Shown here piece by piece: positions 22,677 through 32,753 of a stretch of 64,000 bases of DNA (positions within the stretch are counted from its first letter, which is position 1; every line of letters begins with the position of its first letter). The translations under genes and the position numbers were made by a program. The notes below the pieces were generated by a model. The model did no database searches and had not been told where the DNA came from. It saw only the letters and a list, made by a program, of their open reading frames with translations. Source of the stretch: Acinetobacter sp. ANC 3929 (GTDB taxonomy: Bacteria; Pseudomonadota; Gammaproteobacteria; Pseudomonadales; Moraxellaceae); assembly GCF_000369405.1 (NCBI RefSeq), contig NZ_KB849994.1:572248-636247 (forward strand). The letters run 5' to 3'.

Positions 22677-23606
22677 ATGCTAGATCAATTGCGTGCAATG
22701 GGGGTTTTTGCCTGTGTTGTCGAAAAAAGCTCTTTTAGCGGTGCTGCAAGAGACTTGGGGATTACAACCAGTGCGGTCAGTCAACAAATCCGTTCTTTAG
22801 AACAAGAAATGGATGTTACTTTACTTCATCGTTCAACTCGCAAACTCAGCCTTACTGAGGCTGGACAAGCATTCTTCTTAAGTTGCCAAGAAATGTTAGC
22901 TGCGGCGGAACGTGGCAAAATCAGAATTAATGAATTACGTGATGATCTGGTCGGTGATTTGCGTATTGCAACTACGCCTGAATTGGGTGCTTTACACGTG
23001 ATTCCTGCACTTTCTCATTGGATGTCAGCGCATAAAGGCTTGGCAATTCATTTTGAAGCCGATCACCGTTATATCGATTTAATTGAAGAACGCATTGATA
23101 TTGCGATTCGCATGAGCTTAAAAGTAGATGATCATCAACTGACTGCTGTACCTTTAGCGCGAGTCGATCAAGTATTGGTTGCTTCACCAAGTTATCTAAA
23201 TCAAGCACAGCCGATTACACGTCCTGAAGACTTGCGTCATCATGAATTACTGCCAATCACCTTGATGCAAGGCTATCAACATTTTGCATTCCGTCATGGC
23301 ATCAGTGGTGAAGTGGTGAATATCGACATGAAATCACGTTTAGGCACCAATAATGTCTTCGTGGCAAAATCTCTATGTCAGCAAGGTCATGGTATCGCAC
23401 GTATTTTGTATATGGATATTCAGAAAGAATTGGTGAGTGGTTCGTTGGTTGAAGTTTTACCTGATTGGCAACTACCCGCGTATACCTTGCATGCATTAAC
23501 GTCTAAGCGTGAACAATACCCAATGAAAGTGCATCGTTGTATTGATGCGTTGAAACAATATTTTGCTCAGTTGCCAGGTGGGCGTTCCTTACAGGGCGTA
23601 GCCTAA
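22677..23606 (+). CDS. LysR-type transcriptional regulator
   Basis: 309 residues with an N-terminal winged helix-turn-helix (MGVFACVVEKSSFSGAARDL, then TSAVSQQIRSLEQEM; about 5-65) and a substrate-binding domain (about 90-295). It resembles the CrgA/DmlR-type subgroup by the SRLGTNNVFVAKSLCQQGHG-type stretch. It stands alone between an NlpD-like gene and a convergent Lon-type gene; no divergent target is adjacent, so its regulon cannot be inferred. Confidence 0.88.
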   Translation: MLDQLRAMGVFACVVEKSSFSGAARDLGITTSAVSQQIRSLEQEMDVTLLHRSTRKLSLTEAGQAFFLSCQEMLAAAERGKIRINELRDDLVGDLRIATTPELGALHVIPALSHWMSAHKGLAIHFEADHRYIDLIEERIDIAIRMSLKVDDHQLTAVPLARVDQVLVASPSYLNQAQPITRPEDLRHHELLPITLMQGYQHFAFRHGISGEVVNIDMKSRLGTNNVFVAKSLCQQGHGIARILYMDIQKELVSGSLVEVLPDWQLPAYTLHALTSKREQYPMKVHRCIDALKQYFAQLPGGRSLQGVA

Positions 23607-23608
23607 CA

Positions 23609-23645
23609 AAAAAAGCCATGCTCCCTAAGGAACATGGCTTTTTCT
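23609..23645. terminator. Bidirectional intrinsic terminator
   Basis: AAAAAGCCATGCTCC pairs with GGAACATGGCTTTTT with one mismatch, flanked by A- and T-runs, so it serves both convergent genes. Confidence 0.85.
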
Positions 23646-23646
23646 T

Positions 23647-26277
23647 TTATCTCTTTTTCTTTTGTTTAAGAGATTTTAAGCTTTTTGCTTCAACAGCAGT
23701 TTCTTCTGAGACTTTTGCTTCAGCAGTTTCTTTTTTGGCTTTCTTACGCTTTTTCTTTTTCTTTGGTTCATCATCTTCAACTGCTTCACCGTCTTCGATG
23801 GCTTGCCAATACTCAAGTTGTTCCATGACCGCAGCGTAGATTGAGTTCTTGCTGTAGCGTCCTTTCTTGTCTAGAGTTCCGACGGGACGTGCCATGAGAA
23901 TCTCTAAAGCTTGATCAATGGTATCAATGGCATGGACATGAAACTGGCCAGCTTGTACAGCGTCAATCACATCTTGGCGTAACATCAAGTGTTGCATGTT
24001 TTGACGTGGAATAATCACCCCTTGTTTACCAGTTAAGCCTTGCAGCTTACATGCATCATAGAAGCCTTCAATCTTAGCATTGACGCCACCAATTGGTTGT
24101 ACTTGACCTAACTGATTCATCGAACCAGTAATGGCCCAAGATTGATCAATCGGAATTTGGCAGATGGCAGATATCAAGGCGGAGAGCTCCGCAACCGTCG
24201 CGCTATCGCCATCGACCTGTCCGTAACTTTGCTCAAATGCTAAAGCCGCAGAGAAGTGTAGTATTTGTTCACGACCGAAATGTGCTTTTAAGAAGCTGGA
24301 CATGAGCAAAACACCTTTTGCATGCAATGAACCACCCAACTCAACACTTCGCTCAATGTCTAAGATATCGCCGCCACCTTGATATACAGATGCAGTCAGG
24401 CGGGAAGGGAGACCAAACTCTACATCGGCATAGTGGATCACAGAAAGGGCATTGATTTGACCTAGGCGATGTCCTGAAGTTTCAATCAACTGGGTACCAC
24501 GAGACAGATCTTGCCAATATAGCTCACGTAAATAGCCTAGACGATATTGACGATGATGCAGTGCTTGATTTACGTGCTGATCGATAACGATTTTGTCATC
24601 TGCTTTAAAGGCATGATGATGGGCTTCACGAATTAAATCACCTAGTGTCGAGGCATGTAGTGATAATGAACTTTGATCTTCGGCTTGACGACTTGAATCC
24701 GTCAGTAACGCTGCAAGTGCGGAGCGATCGAAAGGAAGTAACTTGTCAGCCTGAACATAATCAGCGATCAACTGCATATACGCTTGTTCATTACTGTCAT
24801 TACGTTGTAATGTATCGGTGAAGTCAGCGCGGATTTTAAAGACGCTACCTAACTCTGGTTCAAGCTCTAAAATTTCATAATAAATCTCAGGCTCCGCCAG
24901 TAGGATCACTTTAATATCTAAAGGAACAGAAGCAGGTTCAATCGAGATACTGCCAGTTAAGGTTAGCATATGTTCGAGTGATGAAAGCTTAAGTTGCCCT
25001 GATTTTAAGGCACGTTTTAAACCCTGCCATGCATAAGGCTGCTCAAGTAGCTGTTCAGCTTCAAGCATTAAAAAGCCGCCGTTGGCTTGATGTAAAGAAC
25101 CAGGGCGAATCAAGGTGAAATCGGTGGTAATTGTGCCGTTATGGGTGAGTTGTTCAACATGACCTAAGAGGTTGTAGTGCGTTGGAAAATCTTCAAAAAT
25201 GACAGGTGCACCACTATTCGGTTTGTTGGCAATGATCACATTGGCTTGATAACGTGAAGGAACACGGTTAAATAACGCTGGGGTAAAATCATCTTCCTCT
25301 TGCTCTAAGATTAGCTCAACATTATCAATAATATCTTCAGCATAATGCTTTAGGAACAGTTCTAATCCGCTGACCTCTTTGTTTTTATTGAGTATTGACT
25401 CAATACGTGGCATCACCACTTGTGTTGCAATGTCACGATTTAAGCTTGAAACTCGATCACGCGCATCATCTTCTAAATCACCTAGATGTAGGCCTAAGCG
25501 TTCAAGCTTTTTCTCCATATAGCGGATATTGGAGTTGATTTCTGTACGCTCTTTGCTTGGTAGGGCATTCAACTCATTTTGAGTTAATTCATGATATTCA
25601 TTCTCTTTGAGTTGTATTGGAATAAATACATGTTTGTCATTACGAGAAATCAATTTTAAATTGATTTCTTCACCTTCTTTGGTGAGTTCAACTAAAGCTT
25701 GCTGTTGTACATCTCCAGTATCTTGACGAATACGTTCGATACGATTGTGGTAGCTTTCTGCACTAAAGCGACGTTCTAACTGTTTTAAAATGATTTGCCA
25801 TGCTTGTTGCAAGGCATTTTGAAATTTAGTGCCTTGTCCAGCTGGAAAGCGGAGTGCAATGGGCTGTCTTGGATTTTTGAAGTTATTAACATATACCCAA
25901 TCATTCGGAGTCGGCATGGTTTTGGCGTGTTGCTGAAGCAAACGCTTAATCATGGTGCGTTTACCAAGTCCTGCCGTTCCTACAGCAAAAATGTTATAAC
26001 CTGAATAAGGTAAAGATATTCCAGCTTCAACTGAGGCGCGGGCTCGATCTTGCCCTAAAAAATTATTGAGCGGTTTAATCCGTTTTGTTGAGCTTGGTAT
26101 CTCAGCTAAATCTGGAATATGAGTCAGTTGCTCTGCACGTAATGCAGTTTTAGTCAGTGTTGGTTGTATGTCCGTCTGCTCAAAAGCGCTAGGTAATGAA
26201 TTAAGGTTTGCAGTAATAGTGTTTGTTGGTGTTAATGATAAAGTTGTTGCCGTCATTTGATCGAGTTTTTGGGTCAC
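23647..26277 (-). CDS. Lon-type (LonB/AAA_32) ATP-dependent protease
   Basis: 876 residues. The Walker A motif is degenerate but recognisable (AVGTAGLGKRTMI, about 107-119); the long insertion after it (190-350) is helical and charged, as in the bacterial Lon-related family. A C-terminal Lon protease domain has the Ser-Lys dyad: Ser in VDGDSATVAELSAL and Lys in PIGGVNAKIEGF. The final 50 residues are lysine-rich low complexity. The start is GTG at 26277 (an ATG eight codons further in is an alternative). It is expected to degrade misfolded or regulatory proteins in the cytosol. Confidence 0.88.
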   Translation of the reverse strand: MTQKLDQMTATTLSLTPTNTITANLNSLPSAFEQTDIQPTLTKTALRAEQLTHIPDLAEIPSSTKRIKPLNNFLGQDRARASVEAGISLPYSGYNIFAVGTAGLGKRTMIKRLLQQHAKTMPTPNDWVYVNNFKNPRQPIALRFPAGQGTKFQNALQQAWQIILKQLERRFSAESYHNRIERIRQDTGDVQQQALVELTKEGEEINLKLISRNDKHVFIPIQLKENEYHELTQNELNALPSKERTEINSNIRYMEKKLERLGLHLGDLEDDARDRVSSLNRDIATQVVMPRIESILNKNKEVSGLELFLKHYAEDIIDNVELILEQEEDDFTPALFNRVPSRYQANVIIANKPNSGAPVIFEDFPTHYNLLGHVEQLTHNGTITTDFTLIRPGSLHQANGGFLMLEAEQLLEQPYAWQGLKRALKSGQLKLSSLEHMLTLTGSISIEPASVPLDIKVILLAEPEIYYEILELEPELGSVFKIRADFTDTLQRNDSNEQAYMQLIADYVQADKLLPFDRSALAALLTDSSRQAEDQSSLSLHASTLGDLIREAHHHAFKADDKIVIDQHVNQALHHRQYRLGYLRELYWQDLSRGTQLIETSGHRLGQINALSVIHYADVEFGLPSRLTASVYQGGGDILDIERSVELGGSLHAKGVLLMSSFLKAHFGREQILHFSAALAFEQSYGQVDGDSATVAELSALISAICQIPIDQSWAITGSMNQLGQVQPIGGVNAKIEGFYDACKLQGLTGKQGVIIPRQNMQHLMLRQDVIDAVQAGQFHVHAIDTIDQALEILMARPVGTLDKKGRYSKNSIYAAVMEQLEYWQAIEDGEAVEDDEPKKKKKRKKAKKETAEAKVSEETAVEAKSLKSLKQKKKR

Positions 26278-26464
26278 TGTTGCTGTCCAACAAATTAAAC
26301 TAAAGTTGAGTAATTAAAGGTATACAGTTTTAGGTCTAAAGATCAAGCGAACTTGTGTTTTTTATCGACAAAACAAAAGAATGGTTGCATAAAGCAACTT
26401 GCAAGCAAGGACAAGAAACGATTGAATAAGCACATTCACGCATGTTCATGGAAAATAATAACCA

Positions 26465-28639
26465 ATGACAACTCAAGCCTCTAGTTGGGCATCTGCATTT
26501 AAAGCATTTTTAGATCGCCGTGCTCTAATTATGTTATTTCTTGGTTTCTCTGCGGGGATTCCAATTTTATTGATTTTTTCTAGCCTATCTTTGTGGTTAG
26601 GCGAGGCTGGAATCGATAAAAGTGCGGTCACTTTCTTTAGTTGGGCTGCACTCGGTTATTCTTTTAAATTTGTTTGGGCGCCTTTAATTGACGAATTGCC
26701 GGTTCCATTTTTAACCAAGAGTTTAGGTCGTCGCCGTGCTTGGTTGCTCATTGCACAATGTTTAATTATTTGTGCGATTTGTATCATGGCATTTTCTGAT
26801 CCATCTTTGGGTCAAAGCTATTTAATCCAGATGGCGGTTGGTGCTGTACTGTTGGGCTTTTCGGCAGCGACTCAGGATATTGTTATTGATGCCTACCGTA
26901 TTGAACTGGCCGAAACTGAAATGCAAACCGTTTTGGCTTCGACCTACAATGCGGGTTATCGTATTGGGATGATCGTTGCTGGTGCTGGTGCGCTGTTTTT
27001 GGCTGCCTATTTGGGCACAGCAAAAGGGAACTACATCTACGAAGCTTGGAAATATACCTATTTAACCATGGCAGCCGTGATGGTGGTCGGGATTATCACC
27101 ACTTTGTGCGTTCGTGAGCCACAAGTAAATCGTGTTTATAAACACTATAAAACCACTGACTATTATCGCTTGGTCTTTGTATTTTTTATTGCTGTTGCAA
27201 CGTTTGTTATCAGTTATATTTATTCAGGCAATGTCACTGATGCAATCGCAAAGTCAGCAGGAATTAAGGACACAGCTGCATTATTTGGTTTAGAAGCACT
27301 ACGCTTTTTGACGGCTACAGCTACAGCTTTACTGGTTGGTTTTGGGTTAGTTAAGACTGGTGTTGTAAATCAGCAAATGGCTAAAGAAACATGGGTTGCA
27401 CCGATTTTAGATTTCTTTAAGCGCTACGGCGTTAAACTGGCCTTGGTTTTATTGCTACTGATCGGTTTCTTCCGTATCTCTGATATTATTGCAGGGGTAA
27501 TTTCCAATGTGTTCTATCAAGATCTAAACTTTAGTAAGGAACAGATTGCGGAAGCCGTTAAGATTTACGGCGTGCTATTTAGCCTGGTAGGCGGTTTCTT
27601 AGGTGGCTTGTTGGCACAACGCATGAACATTATGAAATTGATGTTTGTCGGTGCAGTCTTAGCCAGCTCGACCAATTTGATTTTTATCGGTTTGGTAAAA
27701 TCGGGTAAGCCACTCGATCAAGTAGAAGTACAAGTTGGTGATCAGCATTATCAAGTTCAGACCGATGAGGTGGGGTATTGGAAGTTACATGTACCGAATG
27801 AAGCGTTGTTAAAGGCAGATTCAGTTCAGGTGAGCACCCAATATCAAAACCAAGCCGATTCTAAAATTCAATTGGCAGTACCGTATTTAATCAGCTCGGA
27901 ACAGCCTCAGATTCAATTGTTACCAATGAGTGGTGATGATCAACTCACAGCAAAAGAGTTAAAACAAAGTTTGGTGATTAAAGGACAGCTCGCGAATATT
28001 AAGCCTGAAGATTTAGATGCTGAACGTCCAGTGATCTTACGCTTAGACGGTCAGGAGTTTGTGGCGAAGCTAGATCAACAGGGTTTATTTAGTGGCGTTA
28101 TCGATGGCAAAATTTTACAGGCATCACCAACTAAAACCATTACAGCTGTAGCAAACTTAAAAAGCAGTGCTGTGAACCAATTGTTAGCAACACGACAATA
28201 TCGTATTGATACAGCATCCCATGCTGAAACAGCGCTCAATGTAGATATTCAACCGATTGCTGTGATTGATCCTGCTCAACAAGGGACAGTCGAGCTTTCT
28301 GGCAAGGTGATTAAAAGCTATAGCTCTTTATGGTTGTATTTAGCCATTATTGTGGATAATTTGGCCTCTGGTCTTGCTGGTGCGGCATTTATCGCCTTCT
28401 TGTCCAGCTTAACCAGTGTATCATTTACAGCAGTTCAATATGCGATTTTCAGTTCTCTCATGACGCTCACGCCTAAATTGTTGGGTGGATATTCGGGAAC
28501 AATCGTCAGCAATATCGGTTATCCAAATTTCTTTTTAATGACAACTTTAATTGGCATTCCAATTTTAATTCTCGTGGTTTGGGTTGCGAAGCTTTTACGC
28601 GACCATGAAAACCAAACAACTCAACAGACAGGTGAATAA
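26465..28639 (+). CDS. ampG: AmpG-like MFS permease with an Ig-like insert domain
   Basis: 724 residues; ordinary AmpG proteins are about 490-590. The first 12 or so membrane helices start with [22 protein letters not shown] and [20 protein letters not shown], which are AmpG hallmarks (uptake of anhydromuropeptides for peptidoglycan recycling). Between a helix ending near residue 415 and the last helices ([20 protein letters not shown] onward, about 622) lies a soluble insert of some 200 residues. It has two strand-rich repeats with the pattern [25 protein letters not shown] and [18 protein letters not shown], resembling bacterial Ig-like domains. The gene is followed by gloA with two bases between. 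Confidence 0.82.
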   Translation: MTTQASSWASAFKAFLDRRALIMLFLGFSAGIPILLIFSSLSLWLGEAGIDKSAVTFFSWAALGYSFKFVWAPLIDELPVPFLTKSLGRRRAWLLIAQCLIICAICIMAFSDPSLGQSYLIQMAVGAVLLGFSAATQDIVIDAYRIELAETEMQTVLASTYNAGYRIGMIVAGAGALFLAAYLGTAKGNYIYEAWKYTYLTMAAVMVVGIITTLCVREPQVNRVYKHYKTTDYYRLVFVFFIAVATFVISYIYSGNVTDAIAKSAGIKDTAALFGLEALRFLTATATALLVGFGLVKTGVVNQQMAKETWVAPILDFFKRYGVKLALVLLLLIGFFRISDIIAGVISNVFYQDLNFSKEQIAEAVKIYGVLFSLVGGFLGGLLAQRMNIMKLMFVGAVLASSTNLIFIGLVKSGKPLDQVEVQVGDQHYQVQTDEVGYWKLHVPNEALLKADSVQVSTQYQNQADSKIQLAVPYLISSEQPQIQLLPMSGDDQLTAKELKQSLVIKGQLANIKPEDLDAERPVILRLDGQEFVAKLDQQGLFSGVIDGKILQASPTKTITAVANLKSSAVNQLLATRQYRIDTASHAETALNVDIQPIAVIDPAQQGTVELSGKVIKSYSSLWLYLAIIVDNLASGLAGAAFIAFLSSLTSVSFTAVQYAIFSSLMTLTPKLLGGYSGTIVSNIGYPNFFLMTTLIGIPILILVVWVAKLLRDHENQTTQQTGE

Positions 28640-28641
28640 TT

Positions 28642-29043
28642 ATGCGCATGTTACATACGATGCTACGAGTAGGTAATTTAGAACAATCTTTAACGTTCTA
28701 CACTGAGGTACTTGGTATGAAATTGCTACGCCAACGTGATTATGAAGAAGGGCGTTTTACATTGGCTTTTGTTGGCTATGGCGATGAGAAAAGCAACACT
28801 GTGCTTGAGCTTACCCATAACTGGGACACAACTAGCTATGAGCTCGGCAATGCCTATGGTCACATTGCGATTGGTGTTGAAGATGCTTATAAAGCATGTG
28901 AAGACATTAAGGCGCGTGGCGGTAAAGTTGTACGTGAAGCAGGTCCAATGAAAGGTGGCGTTACGGTGATTGCTTTTGTTGAAGATCCAGATGGTTACAA
29001 AGTTGAACTTATTCAACAAGATCAGGATGCCTACAATAATTAA
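28642..29043 (+). CDS. gloA: Lactoylglutathione lyase (glyoxalase I)
   Basis: 133 residues. It converts the glutathione hemithioacetal of methylglyoxal to S-lactoylglutathione. The four metal ligands of E. coli GloA are conserved at the same positions: H5, E56, H74 and E122. Other motifs are [15 protein letters not shown] and [13 protein letters not shown]. The start follows the AmpG stop by two bases, so the two are co-transcribed. A hairpin follows at 29099. Confidence 0.96.
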   Translation: MRMLHTMLRVGNLEQSLTFYTEVLGMKLLRQRDYEEGRFTLAFVGYGDEKSNTVLELTHNWDTTSYELGNAYGHIAIGVEDAYKACEDIKARGGKVVREAGPMKGGVTVIAFVEDPDGYKVELIQQDQDAYNN

Positions 29044-29098
29044 TCTTTGGTCAAATAAGCCCAAGATTTCTTATCTAAAGCCCTAGCTTTATTTATAG

Positions 29099-29148
29099 AG
29101 CCCAGTATGATGTTCGATCAAATGGTCAACAAGTCATGCTGGGCTTTA
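29099..29148 (+). terminator. Terminator-like hairpin after gloA
   Basis: AGCCCAGTATGA pairs with TCATGCTGGGCT (one mismatch) over a 23-base loop; the T-run is short. Confidence 0.5.
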
Positions 29149-29178
29149 TAGTTCTTAGAGAATAGATAGGGATAAGTT

Positions 29179-30147
29179 ATGTTGAAATTATTGGCATTGG
29201 ATCGCTTTACCATACTGTTGGTTACCATGGTAATACTGGCGACGTTTTTTCCAGTTTCGGGGCAAATTGCACATTATTTTAATATTCTAACCACCGTCGC
29301 AATCGCAATACTTTTCTTCTTACATGGTGCGAAACTGTCCCGTGAAGCGGTGCTTGAAGGAATGATGCATTGGAAAATGCATGCGTTGGTGTTTGCTTTT
29401 ACTTTCGCCATTTTCCCTGTCATTGGGCTACTCGCTAGGCCTGTCTTGGAACCTCTGTTAGGCCAGCCCTTGTATTGGGGTTTTCTGTTTATGTGTTTCT
29501 TGCCCTCAACAGTACAATCCTCAATTGCATTTACCTCTATGGCCAAGGGTAATGTAGCAGCTGCTGTCTGTAGTGCTTCTTTCTCCAATATCATTGGTAT
29601 GTTTATTACCCCGATTTTGGTGAGTTATTTTATCTTAGGTCAAAGTCAGCATGGTTTTGACCCAACCAAATCGATTATCCAAATTACTTTATTGTTGCTT
29701 GTCCCATTTGTTCTTGGGCAATTATTACGTCCTTATGTTTTTCCATATATGGTCAAAGTCCCTAGTATCGTCAAAGCATTTGATCAGGGCTCGATCTTAA
29801 TGGTGGTGTATGGCGCATTTAGTAGTGCTGTAGTTGCAGGTCTGTGGCATCAAGTCAGTGGATTAACCTTGTTGTATTTAGTGCTTGCGTGTTCAGTGTT
29901 ATTAACCATTGTTATGCTGCTTGCTTTGTATGTACCAAAATGGTTAGGCTTTAATCGGGCTGATCAGGTGACGATCTTTTTTTGCAGTTCAAAGAAAACA
30001 CTGGCAAGTGGGGTGCCAATGGCACAAATTCTATTTATTGGGCAACCTTTGGGTATGATTGTGCTGCCAATTATGATTTTTCATCAAATTCAGTTAATGG
30101 TATGTGGTGTGATTGCGAATCATTGGGCAAAATCCAAGCAGGAATAG
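29179..30147 (+). CDS. Bile acid:sodium symporter family transporter (BASS/YfeH-like)
   Basis: 322 residues with about nine to ten hydrophobic helices. Motifs include TVAIAILFFLHGAKLSREA, FLPSTVQSSIAFTSMAKGN and FCSSKKTLASGVPMAQILF, which mark the SBF-like subgroup (PF13593, E. coli YfeH type). The substrate is unknown. It is monocistronic: gloA's terminator lies upstream and the rpmE promoter begins at its stop. Confidence 0.88.
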   Translation: MLKLLALDRFTILLVTMVILATFFPVSGQIAHYFNILTTVAIAILFFLHGAKLSREAVLEGMMHWKMHALVFAFTFAIFPVIGLLARPVLEPLLGQPLYWGFLFMCFLPSTVQSSIAFTSMAKGNVAAAVCSASFSNIIGMFITPILVSYFILGQSQHGFDPTKSIIQITLLLLVPFVLGQLLRPYVFPYMVKVPSIVKAFDQGSILMVVYGAFSSAVVAGLWHQVSGLTLLYLVLACSVLLTIVMLLALYVPKWLGFNRADQVTIFFCSSKKTLASGVPMAQILFIGQPLGMIVLPIMIFHQIQLMVCGVIANHWAKSKQE

Positions 30148-30177
30148 TTCGCAAAATTTAATTCTTTGGCGTATAAT
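30148..30177 (+). promoter_or_regulatory. Promoter of rpmE
   Basis: TTCGCA (30148-30153), 18-base spacer, perfect TATAAT (30172-30177). The transcript would have a leader of about 160 bases before rpmE. Confidence 0.6.
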
Positions 30178-30248
30178 ACTCGCCACTTGTTGGCTTTGCT
30201 CTGACCGTTAGAGTCTCGGTGAGTCAAAAGAAATGGTCTGTTGTGGTG

Positions 30249-30300
30249 TTGATCTGCAAGTGTGCAAACACTTTGCTTTCCTCGTTTTGAGAGTGATCAA
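30249..30300 (+). promoter_or_regulatory. Structured leader hairpin upstream of rpmE
   Basis: Outer stem TTGATC (30249-30254) with GATCAA (30295-30300); inner stem GCAAGTGT (30256-30263) with ACACTTTGC (30268-30276), loop GCAA, one bulge. Gammaproteobacterial rpmE leaders are known to bind L31 for autoregulation, so this may be such an element. Confidence 0.45.
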
Positions 30301-30345
30301 TTGCGATAACAGCTTAAGCCTTTCTTACTAATAGGAGCATCGAGC

Positions 30346-30570
30346 ATGCGCGCCGATATTCACCCTAAATACGAAAACTTAGTTGCTACTTGTTCATGTG
30401 GTAACGTAATCGAAACTAAATCTGCTCTTGGTAAAGAAACGATTTACCTTGACGTATGTTCAGCTTGCCACCCATTCTATACTGGTAAACAAAAGAATGT
30501 AGACACTGGCGGCCGTATCGACAAATTCAAACAACGTTTCTCTGGTATGTCACGTTCTATCAAACGTTAA
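30346..30570 (+). CDS. rpmE: 50S ribosomal protein L31 (zinc-binding form)
   Basis: 74 residues. It bridges the 50S and 30S subunits. The four cysteines of the zinc form are present: C16 and C18 (TCSCGN) and C38 and C41 ([13 protein letters not shown]). Start site is supported by GGAG (30333-30336) ahead of the ATG. A structured leader and an intrinsic terminator surround the gene, so it is a single-gene unit. Confidence 0.97.
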   Translation: MRADIHPKYENLVATCSCGNVIETKSALGKETIYLDVCSACHPFYTGKQKNVDTGGRIDKFKQRFSGMSRSIKR

Positions 30571-30583
30571 TATCAAGAAAGAA

Positions 30584-30609
30584 AAAACGGGCAATATGCC
30601 CGTTTTTTT
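30584..30609 (+). terminator. Intrinsic terminator after rpmE
   Basis: AAAACGGGC pairs with GCCCGTTTT, loop AATAT, followed by T8. Confidence 0.9.
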
Positions 30610-30659
30610 TGTGCTCTCTAACTCTCCCTCCTTTTGAAAAGGAGAGTTGGAGAGGATTT

Positions 30660-32753
30660 TTATTGATCCTGCACATCAGTTAAACGATCAAGTTTTTTCT
30701 GGAAATAGTTACCTTGTAGGTAGCGAGCTTCTACATTCCATGCATTTGCAAATAGATTCATATCATTAAGCTCCATCAAGAAAATTTCGACTGACTTTTG
30801 CCCAATAAAGTGCAGGATTTTCTCTTGTAATGTTGCCATGTCCTTATCTGAGCTCAGCATCTTAGTAAGTTTGCTATGCAAGCTCAAATATTGAACATCG
30901 ATTTGTTGTAACATGGTGTCGCTATATAAGGAATCACCAAAACCACGGATCGAGATTTCTGCGCCGTGTTGACGGAGTAAGGCAATTTGTGGCTGTGCTT
31001 GAGATAAGTTCTGTTGAAGTGCTTGTTCTGAGAATTGCAAAATCAATGGATGTGCTTGTTTGCTGCCAATAATGGTCAGTAACTTAGCAACCAATTCAGG
31101 CAACTTCTTATCATTCAAAAGCACATGGTGATTGAGGTTTACAATCAATTTGGCTTTTGGATATTGAGTAATGAAATTGTGCAATTGCTTGCAAGCTTCA
31201 ACCAGTATCCAACGATCAAGCTGAATGGATAATTCAGGGTCATCCTTCAGATCACCAAGATCACTTAAATCCTGCCATTGATTGTCAAAAATAAACCCGC
31301 CAGAAACTTCATAAGTATGCGTATGCTGATCTTGTTTATCATAGAGCTGTTGATATTTAAGATGAATATCGCCTGTATCAAGTTTCTGTTTCAGCCCTTG
31401 TAATAAGGTTAATTGAACTGCTGTTGGAATATGTTCTGTGGTGAGACCAATATCCGCATCAAGTTTTGGCGTATTAAAGACTGGCAATCCTTGTACAAAT
31501 GCTTTGGTGAGAACTTGTTCAAAGTGTGTCTCATCTGGAATTGCTTGTGCAAGCTCACAATAACCCAATTTCAGGTGCAAGGGGAAAGTATGCTGTGCGG
31601 CCACTAGCAGTTGTGGTTTCTGCAAGCTGTTCAAGCCAATCAGAAGCGAGTTTAAGACATTCTTTGATTCAGCCTGAAATAAAGCCACATATATCGCACT
31701 ATCAACCTGATAAACAGGGGCATTTACCTGTTCTTTGATAAAGTTCTGAATATTGGAAAAATAAGCTTTGCTTCCACGCCAATCTGTTTGGAAGACTTCA
31801 TTTGGGCAGCTACTCAAGCTAAACAATACCACTGCATTGGCATTTGCAGGGTGATTGGTGAGTTGCCGATTAATCTGTTGTAAAGCGGTATTTAAATTTG
31901 ATACTTTTTCAGCAGAAACTACTAATGCTGGTGTCGCAGCTGTCGTTTGAGAGGGCGTACCACATTCAATATTAAGTTGAATTTCTTCTTCATTCCCTGA
32001 CGGCAAAAATTCAAGATGTAATGGATTATTTTTTACAGTTGCATTTTGGGTACGCAGTTCAAAACTACCATGCTCAAATTGCCCTTGAGAAATCTTTTTA
32101 AACCGAAGCTTAAATTGGCTTAAGTCCTCTGGTTGTAACACATCCAGAATAGGTAAACCAATCAGTTCATCGGTACTGGTGAAACCGAACAAATTGGCAT
32201 ATTCAGCATTCACATTGATATGAATGCCTTCTTGTAAAATAGCAACCGCTTTATGGCTTTCAGCAACCAAAGACTGTGCCTGAGACTGTGCCGCTTCTAA
32301 TTCATTTAATAAACGATGTTCAGCTTGTACTAGGCGGCTATAAGACAGCGCACGAACGATGCTGATATAGAATTTTTCTGGAGACTTAAGATTTAATACA
32401 TCATAGATGCCTTTATGAATATAAGTCTGATATTGATCAGCATTATAGTCATCTGGTTCTAATAGCAGTACAGGTAGGCTCGGCTGTGATGATGCCTGAA
32501 TTAGGGACAGTGTTTGTTCAATTTTCAGATCATAAGCACGACCAAAAATAACAATATCCCAGGGTAAGTTTAGCTGTTTTTCAAATGTTTTAAGATCATC
32601 TAGCAATGTCGCTTGAATTTGATGGTCTTGTGCCGTAAAAATCGCTGAAATTTGATTATAACGTAATTGATTATCATCAATAATCAGTAAACGGGTTTCC
32701 GTCCGTTTGAGTTTCTTAGAGAGTAAAGAATTTCTCACTTTAATGCTTCCCAT
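30660..32753 (-). CDS. FimX-like protein with degenerate GGDEF/EAL domains
   Basis: 697 residues. Segments in order: receiver-like (LLIIDDNQLRYNQ, about 20-130), PAS (about 160-260; ILQEGIHINVNAEYANLFGF), a GGDEF-like region without GGDEF (about 290-430) and an EAL-like domain (about 450-690). Catalytic residues are lost: the EAL motif is EVS (YEVSGGF), and the DDFGTG position reads IRGFGDS. It is therefore expected to bind rather than hydrolyse cyclic-di-GMP, as FimX of Pseudomonas and Xanthomonas does for type IV pili. It overlaps the PilZ-like gene upstream by 19 bases. Confidence 0.78.
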   Translation of the reverse strand: MGSIKVRNSLLSKKLKRTETRLLIIDDNQLRYNQISAIFTAQDHQIQATLLDDLKTFEKQLNLPWDIVIFGRAYDLKIEQTLSLIQASSQPSLPVLLLEPDDYNADQYQTYIHKGIYDVLNLKSPEKFYISIVRALSYSRLVQAEHRLLNELEAAQSQAQSLVAESHKAVAILQEGIHINVNAEYANLFGFTSTDELIGLPILDVLQPEDLSQFKLRFKKISQGQFEHGSFELRTQNATVKNNPLHLEFLPSGNEEEIQLNIECGTPSQTTAATPALVVSAEKVSNLNTALQQINRQLTNHPANANAVVLFSLSSCPNEVFQTDWRGSKAYFSNIQNFIKEQVNAPVYQVDSAIYVALFQAESKNVLNSLLIGLNSLQKPQLLVAAQHTFPLHLKLGYCELAQAIPDETHFEQVLTKAFVQGLPVFNTPKLDADIGLTTEHIPTAVQLTLLQGLKQKLDTGDIHLKYQQLYDKQDQHTHTYEVSGGFIFDNQWQDLSDLGDLKDDPELSIQLDRWILVEACKQLHNFITQYPKAKLIVNLNHHVLLNDKKLPELVAKLLTIIGSKQAHPLILQFSEQALQQNLSQAQPQIALLRQHGAEISIRGFGDSLYSDTMLQQIDVQYLSLHSKLTKMLSSDKDMATLQEKILHFIGQKSVEIFLMELNDMNLFANAWNVEARYLQGNYFQKKLDRLTDVQDQ

